Below are positions 40,701 through 52,700 of a DNA stretch of 64,000 nucleotides, one piece after another. Position 1 is the stretch's first letter. Every line of letters begins with the position of its first letter. The DNA comes from Solea solea (lineage: Eukaryota; Chordata; Actinopteri; Pleuronectiformes; Soleidae). The notes below the pieces were generated by a model that saw only the letters and a list, made by a program, of their open reading frames with translations, ran no database searches and was not told the DNA's origin. The stretch is taken from assembly GCF_958295425.1 (NCBI RefSeq), contig NC_081149.1:15630090-15694089 (forward strand), in the 5' to 3' direction. The position numbers and the translations under genes were made by a program.

Positions 40701-43700
40701 CCTGCTAAGGCTTCAATGTTACAGAAAGTACTTCAAAAGAAGCTTTTACACTCTGTTTTCATCCCTCCATCCTTCCTGTCATCATCTCCCTCCGCCTGTC
40801 TTCAAATGGTGTTATATCTACGTGGATTATCTGTATCACTCCCTTCCTCTGTCTATCCTTCTCCTTTTAAAATCAGCATCCCACTTCTAGACTGCACTAA
40901 AAGGAAAGAGTTTGCCTTATTGTGGTGGTGGTGGTGGGGCGGGGGCACCACCATACAGAGTCAAATCTCTGTTGCATGCATATTTTCAAAAGGCATTTTG
41001 AAAGGATTAAACAGAACACATTCCTGGGTGTTACACAGCACAATACAGATACTACGGTATTTCGCTAAATTACTTTTCCAATTTTTATTGATTATCTTCA
41101 CCTGAATAGAAGATATGAAATTGGCTGGCTGCAAGAAATGTTAGTGGAAATATTGTCAATTTCCTTTTTTCCCAGAAAACTCCAAAGAGCCAGATGTCTG
41201 TGCAGTCTTCGAGTCATTTCCGTGCAACTGCAAATTACTACTAGTATTGCATATTTAATGCTACATTTATTATTAACCCTTGATGTATATGGTAATATAA
41301 CAGCACTAATATAGGGCTGTGTTATTACAGTATCACTACCACATAATCACATGGAATTTGTTGACTATATTTCTCCCCAGTGGCAATTTCATTAAATTCA
41401 ATTAAGTGGAAATTATTACAGCAACTTTCACTCTGATGCTGAATGTGATTTGTGATGACGTTGCTTGCGAGTTGTGCCAGCATGCGACACACTGAACATA
41501 TGTTCTGAATATCCATACATCGGCTCATGTTAATAATATTGAGCAAACATGTCGGGGAGATACTGTATCTGTCTAGTTTCTAGCTTGTGACCGCAGCCTA
41601 AATGTTTTTCCTAATCATTTTATAGGCTACTACATGTGTTTGAATTATTTTGTATTTGTTTTTCCTGTCGTGCCTCTAGATGGGGAAGGTAGAGGAGGAC
41701 CTGATCCGATCCAAGTCCCTAAGGGAGAAGCAGGCCAAAGAGTTCTCTGAGCAACTTGATGCCCTCAGACAGAAATATGAACAGCAGGTTTGTATGAGTT
41801 TATTCTTTTATCTCCCTGTACCTGCATGTGAAAATAGATGTCTCACCTGAGAGATACTCATCCTGCTTCTCCCATCACATTGTTATCTTTGCGATCAGTG
41901 ATCCTGTTGGAGCCAAGGGGACTGACATCTTGTTATTCCTCCCCATCTGTTCTGCCTGATTAATGTCTCATTATAAGGGACACGCTTTAGAGTGAGTTCA
42001 AATCGCAGCGCAATAAATATCTTAAATATTGCCAATTGGAAACCAATGCAATCTGCACAGCAGCTGTGCAGTCACCTTATCGTTCCATCTCCATCCCTTG
42101 TCTCCGATAAGGAGTCTCAAAACCGTTTTCACCACTCATTGAAATCTAGTTTTCTGATAGGAAGACGTCTTTTGTAGAGCATCAGATTCAATTACACCAC
42201 AGATATGGTAATTATCAGCGGCAACCAGTGTCATTGACGAAGGCAGGGGCCGTAGTTTACTTTCATATCAAAGGCCTGCTTTATAGTATTTTGTTCTTGC
42301 TTTCTTTAAATATACAGTCTGTAATTACTATATATATAACAGAAGATCTAGAATGATGACATTGTGAAGCATAATGAGCATTGTTGTCAGGGCAGAGCTC
42401 TGGTGGCAGAACGCACAGCAGGTGATGAGTAGTGGCAAAAACAACAGACAGCAAACTGGCTAAATAGTAGTAGAGAATATTTCCTCCATGTCAATGTCAT
42501 AATAGTGGAGGCAGATAAAGCGATTACTACAGTAAAAGGCGACCAAAATAAAATGGTCTTTTACCCTGAGTAATTTATGGATTTAAAGAGTGTTGCGATG
42601 TTGTAATGTAAGTGCAGATTTTTATTTTAGTTGTACATAAGGTACAAAATAAAGATCTGCACTGAAAAGATATATACATTCCTATATACCTTGTTTGCGA
42701 TTAAGTATTTAGTGATTCATAAATGATTCAAGTCTGCTTTTGAATTATTTAAAAAAAACAGCATTTAAAAAAATAGCATCTCCCCTTGTCCAAATGATAA
42801 TGATCATAAGGCACGACATAAGTCTTGGAGTGTGCTGGACTGTCGGATTTGTCATCCCCTCTTACTGATTACTGTATCCGTAACCGTGCTGATTTCTAAG
42901 CGGGCAAACTAGCACTTCAACGGCCTGTCTGTTAACAAGCATATTAGCACTCACTTCCAGGCCAGAGGGAATTTAATCTGCATGTAATTTGCCTTAGGTT
43001 GTTGTAAGTGGAGGATAAAAGGCCAGTGTTATTGCTAAGAAAAACTGGAGGATGTGTTCTCTGTTACTGATTTGCTCCTCATATCAAATGCTGTGTTCGT
43101 AATTATGACATACATAGGAAAAATTACCTCAATTTGGATGTTTGGTGTAATAATTCAATTGAATCCACAAATGCAGAAGTGTGCTGTGAAATAAGAGACG
43201 ACTCGTGAAGGCAGAGGAGGGTCGCTTAAGTTCTTTTTTTCAGACATAAATGATGATTGCAGAATGTCCGTAGCATCCAGGCAATCGGTGACAGAAAAGA
43301 ATTTCATCTGTGTTTACACTCAAGATTTGACCAGGGAGCCAGCAAGAGAAGTTTTAAAAAAATCCGGAAAAGCTTTTTTAACATTAGCATTCTCGCTTAG
43401 AGCCCCACTGGACAATTTCAGGGACACAAAATCATATTTAGAGTAACCATCCTCCTGGGAGCATCCGGATAAGCCTTTTTTCCTGGCTTAATATCATACA
43501 CAATATTAGAATATCATCGACTATGCTTAGTGACAGCAGCCCCAACCTAAAACACAAAGAGAACCTAAAAGAATCTGTTCGTCATACAGATAAAAGTTAT
43601 AGGTTATAACAATATGGGAATTATATTTCCAAGCAAAACTGTTTAAGACTGCCATTTTTTTATTGTTGCTGTTCATCAAAAAAAATATTTTAAACTAAAA

Positions 43701-46700
43701 TTTTAACTTGCCATGTTACTGTATATTGTGATGCTTTGGCAGCTATACGCTTCAATGGCTTATATTGTTCTGAGAAATCATCAACTGTTTTTATTATATG
43801 TACAAAGAACATGCAAGTGACAATTATAATGTACTGCCATGCAGAGTGGGGGGGGGGTGCGGTTGACAGTTGAAAACAACTACACAGGGTTAGCAGCACA
43901 TCAGGAAGCTTTTGTCATCAAGATAAAAACATAAAGGCAAGGAGCCTTTCTTTGTAATGATGCTGATATGAGCTCTGGTGACATCACTTCCACAGAACTA
44001 TACACAAAGAGAATAAATGTGTCTCACAGGGTGCACGTTGATATGTGTGAGTGTTCGTAAGAAAGTGGGAGAACTGTGGATTCTGAGTAACGCTTAAGCA
44101 TGATCACAAGTCCTCTGTGTGGGCCCCGTTCTTCCACGCCTGCATGCGTGTGTGGATAATGCCTCCACTGCAGATAGACTGATGTCACAAGATTGCAGTG
44201 GTCAAGTTTGTTCATTTCAGATGCTCACAAAAGAGCATCCCCTCAAGGGCAGCTTCAATGACACTTTAAAATGGAGCCATGTATGAAGGAGTTGTTTGAG
44301 ATGACGCGACCGTGCTCCGCTTCTTGACGTTGCAGTGGCGTAATGAGGTCAAATGGCTGGTGTGGAGTCTTGACCTTGAGACAGCCTCATTCTTCAGATG
44401 TTAGACTGAGATAATAAAGGAATTGGGGGGGAAGAGACATTCAGGAAAATGCACACACACATATGCATACTCAGTGCCACTCAGTGGCCATCTTTAATTC
44501 AAACCCTCAAATGAGGAAGAAAGGGCCCCTACGACAAAAAAAAAAAAAAAAAAAATACCCCAGCCTCCCCTGCTGAGAGCAGACAGACCTTCTGTCCTAC
44601 TCCCCTCTATACCCTCAAACTGAGGCTGAAAGAAGCCCTTTACCTCACTGTCCTGTCTCAATGCACACACACAACCACGTTGGCCGAGGCTGACACCAGA
44701 CCCACTCTGTATCTGTGGCACCAAGCTGTGCTATAACCAACTCAGTCTTCCCTCATAAGCGCCATGTCGGTCCCTTTAAGAACCGCAGCACCCAGCATCC
44801 TCCACTGCATGCTCGCGCTGCGTGATGTCACAACCAGGCTCCTCGCTGTGTCTGCTTACTGTCATCGCCTTTTTTTGCGCATTTTCCTTGTGCTGTTTTT
44901 CCTCACAATGGATCTATCCAGTCAATTTCTTTAGCCTCATTTCACCTCAGATCCCTTCTTTCCTCCAGAATCCCTCTGGCCTAAGACTCTAAACAGGAGC
45001 GAGCTGTCAACCAGGATGCCATCCCACAGTTTCTCTATCCACATGTCCTGCTATCCTGCTGGGGGAGTCTTCAAAGCAATTGCTTGCTGATCAGTCTGTC
45101 AGCTTTGACTTGTGTGAATGCAACGATTTCTGGCTGTGGATTCGATTTGTATCTGTTACGTCCTTGAATGGAGAATGAAGGCAATCCATGTTTGTCGGTT
45201 TGTAAAAGGTGCTGTTGACAAATGCACGGTGTCATGTGGAGGATGTTGCCCACTTTCTGCATAGTATTTGTCAAACGGAGCATTGTGGTGTCGTGTTATG
45301 TTCTGGTATCTTGATGGTGAGGTTATAGATGTGTGTTTTTGTATATGGGTGCCATCCATGGGGATAAAATACATATTTATCCAGCTATAAATCCTCCAGC
45401 CGGCCGTTTTACAGGACATTTTGCAAAACGTTCCCAAAAGCTTAAGGGTAAATTCTTGGCTGCCAAAATAAAGTGTCCATTGTGGCCTTCGTCTCATTGC
45501 CGAGGACAGAATCCGGCTTCCTGTAGATAGGCCCTCATTCATCACCTGCTTTGAATAGCATGCAACATCCGAAGATAGGGCCATGGATAGCTCAGGCACT
45601 GGGCTGTGGATCTCCACCTTTCTGGCAGGCCAGGTAGGGTGCCGTCAAGCACAATGTGCTGGGGATTAGCTTCAAAGCGGGGAGGCAAATGGGCCCCAGG
45701 CTCCTGCTGTCCTTTCAAGGCTCCGGCTGGGACTGCACGGCGGGATGGTGTGGGGGTCACTGGTCCTCCCGCCATGGGGGAGTGGGAATGGAACAGAGCC
45801 TGGGAAAGGCTTGGGGCTGGGAGTTCTGCTGCCAATGCTCACCTCTCAGCAGGTGACTCCGCTCACAGCAACACTGGGACTTGCTTCAGATGACAGGATG
45901 ATTAAGCCCTGAAAAATTGGAGCTTTGCATCCCATTAGAAGTGTTTTATTTCCCCTTACTGTATTGTAGGTAGTTGGCTGCAACTCCCGCGAATCTGAAC
46001 GTTTATACTTTAACTAAGTATTCCTGTTGATTGGTGCACATGGGTGCTTCCTATATTCTGATTTAAGATAACCTTCATTAACTTCATAAATCCCTCTGAT
46101 AACAGCCGTGTATTCGTTCTTTGGGCACAATTCAAAATTTATGCTGTCCTCATTTATCTCCCCAATGTTATTTTTATTTTAGTTTGATTCAAAATGATCA
46201 TCATTGTCATTGCCTAAGCCGATTTTCGCTGCTGTCAGGCGCATAGCATGGGGCATTGGGTACTTACTGCAGCCAGATGGCTAACCCCTGCCAGCTTGCA
46301 TGCACAGCCCAAACTAGCTGCTCTTTTATATGCCGATTGCAGAACAGGGCGAGGGGGACAGATTTTAAAAGAGAGAGGAGTGGGACATTGAGGACCAGTT
46401 CGTACAACTGGCAGGAGAGGTGGGGGGGGGGTCCGGGGAGTGAGCCAGACGTAAACGCATCACGTCGCGTTTTCCTCTGACAAAGCAAAGAAGCGGAGAA
46501 ACTTTTCGTTTTGTTGTTGTTGTTTTTTTTTTTCCTACCTCCTTACCGATTTCACCAAACTGTTTGGGCACAATGGTGTTCTGGTTGGAGGACAGGGATA
46601 GGGGGATTTGGATGAAGAAAGGATGGATGGACAAGTTGTCATGACGACAGGGTTGCTCTGAGTGTGTGTTGGCTGATGAAGTCTCTCCTTGCCTGCTTGT

Positions 46701-49700
46701 CCAATCAGATGGCTGAGCAGCGCATGCAGCACGAGCAAGAAAGGACGCGGCTACAGCAACAGCACATCGCGGAAAAGGACAGCCTGGTCCAGGAGCAACA
46801 GCGGGAGGTGGAGAGCGTGGAGAGGCAGGCCAGGGCCACACTGCAACAGCACCAACAGCACACCCAAGAGTGGAGGAAGCACAACGCTCAGGTAGGGGGT
46901 CTCCACTGTTCCATGTTCGCGCACACATGCGGACGTTTGTCCACCGCTTTCCCGGGGACAAACTATTTTGCGTTTTGCTGTTTCCAACATGGTGTCAAGA
47001 CACTTTTTAAAGGCTTTATTATATGAAGTTAAAAATCTTGATATTAGAAGAACATTTTTTTTTTTTTTGAAAAGAAGTAGGGTGCGTGAGAGAAAGTTAA
47101 AAAAAAAAAACGTGTGCAGTGAAACAACTTTGAAGAACATAATAATGTTTTTTTTTTAATTATTATGACTTATTTTAGTCGTGTTTCGTGATGTGACTAA
47201 TACAATTCAAATGTAAGAACTACAGGCAGTCGGATAGAGATAAATTTGTTGCGTTGACCACAGTTTATTTCAAAACACTGGGTTGAAATTCTTTTATTTT
47301 TCCGCCGTATGGTTGCGGACCAGCGCCCTGTGCTTCCACCGAACCGCTTGGCGTTCCCCTCTCACCACAGGTATCTATCTCCCATCTGGAAAATGGAGGG
47401 TTATTCCCTTGTTATGACTCGGACTGCCACAAAGACTGCGTGACATTTGCGTCTGTATTAATGGACATCTCTGACAATGAGAAGTCGTCCTGTTTCCATT
47501 TAGCTGTACCAGCAGCAGGTCTTCGTCTCATACCCCTGGCTCAGTCCTCGCCTCCCTGCAGCCGGGGCTAGCTTGGAGCTCTGTGGGAAACCATTTGCCT
47601 AATCAGCCTCCGACTGGGGACGTATTGGGCTCATCAAGCTTTTGATTTAAATTGACATTATGTTCATCATTAGCTTTGGATAGAGATTCAAGCAGACAGA
47701 CGCGCGTATTCGCCGTGCACAGAGTCGCGGAAGAAACTTAACGTAAACTATTTTACATTTTATTTGTGTCATTACTCTGCACAGTTAAGATTTAGGAGTT
47801 AAGAGATCATTTATATTCACCACAAATAAAAATAAGGCATCTGCTGCAGTATTTGAACTTTTCTCCCCCCCCTTTATATTCCCTTTACAACTGTGGTACT
47901 GTTTGGATGTTCCCACTAATGGCCACTGCTTCTTATTTGCTCTTTTAAACCACCATACTACTAAATAGTGGTTCCATTCCATTTTTTTTTTATATTTTTG
48001 GGGAAATATTTATGGCCCCACCGATGTCACCAGCTAGTAGTTTTCTGCAGATGCTGTCACAATGAGACATTTTGTTTTTGCTGAAAACATGCTGTCCAAG
48101 TCGTGTCAAAGTGATGTGTGTTTGTGACAAATCTCGTGATCTCTGGATGTGAAAGGAAACAAACCTTCGAGGCCCTCATCTCATATTCTCAACTCCTGTT
48201 TACTTGTGCAGCATTTTAAGTAGCGATCACACGGCTGACTAATGTCACATATTAAAGTGACAGAAATCAGATTTTCAGTCAAGCCTCGGAAAGACGGTGG
48301 GGTTTGTGGAACTGCAGGGGATGTGAGTTGGTGTAGGCTTCCTGTGTGAGCACTGCTCCATGGATGTGCTGTTAAAATGACAAGAAGCTGACACACCACC
48401 ACCACCAGCAGCAGCAGCAATGTATTAAAGATGAGAATTTTTTTTATATATTGAGCAGATCCACTTACTGTTAAACACTTATGCTTTACCAAGGTTGTTT
48501 ACCCCTTGAGAAGTCTTGATCTGTCACACCGATACTACATGTTGCCCTTCACTGGCATCCTCTTGGTGAAAATATAAACTGATTATGATCATCCATACAG
48601 AATACTGTGCTTTCCAGCACATGCTGCAGCTTCTTTCCTGCATTGTTTCCTGTGCTCCTGGCTGTCCTTGGATTTTCTCCAGCCCATTAAACAACCTAAT
48701 CTCACCAGACAATGATATTATCATCAAGTGACATGTCGGTAATGTGCAACCCAAATGTTTCCTGTGAAGATTGAACCCAGACCTCATTATTTCTCTTCCT
48801 GGAATCAGTGGAAGGACAGTTGGCTAAAAGAACAGCAAATGTCAGTCACACACTCTCAGGATGAGTAATACCCGCTCATCCCCTTGATGTGGCGGGACAG
48901 AAATAAATAGCATTCCTGACTCTTGCCTTGTGTTTGAGGAGGAGAGCCATTTGAGTCGTCGCAGCGACCGAAGGGAAGATTATGTACACAGGGACACATT
49001 GTCCTGATCCCACTCAAGTTTGTTATCCAAGGAACTCTGACTTTACCCACTGCGTAGGCGCGACACATTGTAAAGGCTATGCAGCCCAACTGTCACGTAT
49101 ATGGGGCTTGTCTCAGCATGATTAAAATTCAGATGTTTTAATCATCTTCCCTTTACTGATAGAGACGTTACATGTTTGCGAAATTCCCGTTGAACTAAAT
49201 TAAGCAGCTGATTTTAAGACCTTGCGTGCTGTTCCCTTTAAGGGAATAAAGTATTTTTTTTTTAATCCGTTTATAAAAACCGTGAAAGGAAGCTTTCAGT
49301 TGGCAGCTGAGGATGATGAAATAAATGTTGCTGATGAAACGTGTTTGCCTGTAGCGAGTGCCATGTTGTTCTGTTAGCTGATCAATGCCCACCAGAGGAT
49401 GAAGGAGTTTCATGTACTGTTTTGGATTTAGGAAACCAAAACCACCGTACCTTATTACACACTCAAATTATAGTGTCGTGGCTTTCATTGTTTTTCCTCA
49501 TTCTAAAAAGGTGTCCTCCTGCGTGCACATGCATACACCATTGAACAGTTCACACTATAATATATTAAAGGAAAACAATAACTACAATTTAATATTCTCC
49601 ACAAAATGAATCCCCTCTGACATGTTCTTCTCCACTTTGTGTCTGTAAGCTTTTTCAGTTGTTAAACATTAGTTTCAATTTGAAGCCTTTGATGCAAACA

Positions 49701-52700
49701 AACAACAGAATGTGTTTGTTTTAATCCAAACCAAAAACTATTATGGGTGTGATTCTCCAGAATAATTATGTCTTTTTCCTTCTTTATATAAGAACACACA
49801 CACACACACACACACCATCTGGACTTCAAACAACATGGGACAGCAGGTGATTCTTGTGAGGTCTTTTTGTCCGGCCCGTGATGGACTAAGTAATGATGCT
49901 GTCAGTGCCTTTTTTTTTGTTTTTTTCTTTTTTTCAAAGAATCTCAGTCCTGAGTATTTGATTAAGATGAGTCATGAAGAGGGTTATGACAGAATAAAGT
50001 CAAAGCGGAGAGGATATGTGATGAAGAGAACAAGGCAAACAGCCAGTGCAGTGTGTGGACACTGATTGTCTCTGTGCTTGTGTGTCTTGTCATTTACCAG
50101 ACGATTGGTCCCTGAGGTCTTTCATTGTCGAGTCAGTCTTGTCTTATTACTCGGGGATCTCCTGTAGTGGATGAATATCCTGCTGAGCTGGTGTGTCACT
50201 GTAGAGCTTTACATTATCTTCTCATATACATCTGAGAACTCATGTTAGAACTCAGCTCATTATTACTTGTGAGTGAGTACTAAGGCTGTGTGATGGGATT
50301 GTGTGTAAAAGCGTACTTTCTTTAAATGAAGCCATTTTGGTATGTGTATACATCACGTAATGGGTTTCAGCCAAGTGGATTTTTATCTGGTTGACAACAG
50401 TGAAACATTTGATCCACCTTGTTTTGTCAGGTCTCGCACAGCGTTGTATATATTTTGAATTAAGACCAGTTATCATTGTTTCTAGTAGAAAACTGTCAGG
50501 TTATTTGATTGGATAGTATATGCCAGTTACAACACAACATCCATTGATCCTGCAGGACTGCTTATTCCGCCTTCTCAACATTCATATATACATAAAGTAG
50601 ATGGGGGAAACCACTATTGGTAAGTTTTGCTTTCTTGACAGCAAGTGTATGTCAGATAAACTGTCTAGTTACGCATCTATGACAGGGGTGTCCAAACTAC
50701 GGCCCTCGGTGAGATGTTGTGCTGCTAGTTTGAAACCCTCCTGTGACATTTCTATGCACTCATTTCATATTATTGCTATTTGACTCCAGATGTGGAAAGA
50801 AAGTATTAATTGTGTCAATGAGAATTAAAAAGAATTTAAAGGAATACTTACTACTAATACTAGCTTTATATTACTAGAATAAGGGTAGTATTTTTGAAAA
50901 CTTTTGCTTCCCAACCTCAGTTTCCCCTGAGTTGAGAAATATCTTCTTTCTTTTCTTTGTTACGTGTCCACCAGTGACACTTGGTCCGAGGCTTGAAACT
51001 GCAACCCTGGTTCAGCACTTTTTAGACGGGACCTCTTTCCAAGAATGTAAACAGCGTCCGCCATCTTTGCTAACAGTTACGCTAACAAGACGAAGTGTCA
51101 CTGGTGGGCACGTAACACAGAGAAGAATGAAGATATTTCTCAACTCAGGGGAAAAAGAGCTGTGTCTTTAAAAATACTACCCCTATTCTAGTAATATAAA
51201 GCTAAATGCAAATTGGTGAAATATTCCTTTAATAAAACAGTGCATTTGTATGTAAATGTTACTGTTCAAAAAAAGGAAATTTTCACATTATCAAATATGG
51301 CCCTCGTTAAGAAAAAGGTTTGGACACCCCTGATCTAGGAGGATGCTGGTTGTGGTAATGGGAGGTGTAGAAAGTTTTAGTAAGACTTAGCTTTGAGTTA
51401 GATGAACAGACTAATGTCTCTCTCAGTAAAGACTGAAGGCAGATGGTATCAGTTGGCCTGATCCTATGCTAACATCCTTTGTGGAAGAGCACAGGTGTAA
51501 CTTATATGATATGATTATGGCTCTATTCCATTTAGGTGTGTCTGTGAGCCAGAACACACGCACAGGCTGGATAATGGCATTGGCATTCATAAACTGAATA
51601 GAGCTGTTATAAATTACACCCGTGTTTGCCAAGTCACCATCCACTGTGGGAATCTCATTTAAAGATTGTCATCTTTATTTGATATTACAACACAAAATGA
51701 ATTTTTACTGTGTGAAGTTTTGTTTTTTATTGCATTGATTTAGTCACACCACGACACCTACTTTTTTGATCCATCAAGCTAATAAGAGACGAGAAGTTAC
51801 CTCTGGAGCCAAGACTCTTTTGAAGTTGCTTGTGTAAATATGCTGTCAAAACAAAATTTAATTAAGGTCCGTCAATTATGAAAGCTTGCAGTTGACAGAA
51901 AAGTCAAAAGGAGTGGTAGATGGGCTGTTGTTGTTGTCTCAGAAACACCATGGACTATGAAGGGAGAGTTGTCATACAGTTTTTTGTATTTTCACTTACG
52001 AAACATGCATCATCTTTTAGCCAGAGTCCCCCTGTCTTTTTCTCTTTTCTGTCTTTCTGCCAGTCTTTTGTCTTCTTCACTGACATAGTGTGACCCAGTA
52101 TACTTCCTTTGACACTCTCCTATTGTCATCGAGAGCTGCTGCTGCTGCTGCTGCACAAAGCCTCACATCAGCATGCTAAATGTAGCCTGTTTGAAGAGCC
52201 TGCACTCACTCACATCCAAAAAAGAAAGATGCCCCGTTGCACGCCAATGCCTCTGTTCTGGAAGGTTATACTCTCATTTATTAAAAGCTTTTTTTTGTGG
52301 GGAAGAGAGATCATCCACATTTGTTAAAGAGAATTATACATTAAAGCATCTGTGGTCTCAGATCTGATAGCTGCCTGCCCTTGAAGGCAATGGCAGAGAG
52401 GAAAGGCTGGAAATGTTGGGGAGACAGGGGAGCGGTACGCAGAGAGAGAGAGGACTGCATTGTGTTTGTTTGTTTGTTTGTTTGTTTTTTTTACTTCATT
52501 TTCTCCGTATGTGCTGCATGCCGTCATATGTACAGTATATGACAGCAAGACAATGTGTGGATGCTTGTCTGTGTATATGTGGATGTCTGCGTGCCAGTGC
52601 AGGAGGGAGTATACAGTAACGCAGAGCCACAGCAGCTGCCTGTTTTTTTGTGACGCTCCTTTGAAGTCGCTTTAATTCTCCCCAGTGCCCGCGAAAAAAA

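Larger units (their letters stand above)
38279..41679 (+). other. cep112: Intron 18
   Basis: 3.4 kb. Holds the (CA)n-bounded repeat (38285-38548), a dispersed repeat fragment (38792-38960), a CT-rich stretch (39420-39480), a pyrimidine-rich stretch (40490-40880) and a GGT run near 40923. Nothing gene-like. Confidence 0.82.

Noticed and set aside
46365..46961. 198-codon minus-strand frame over exon 20
   Set aside because: It is the antisense shadow of a GC-rich, Gln-rich coding exon; the + strand frame matches CEP112.
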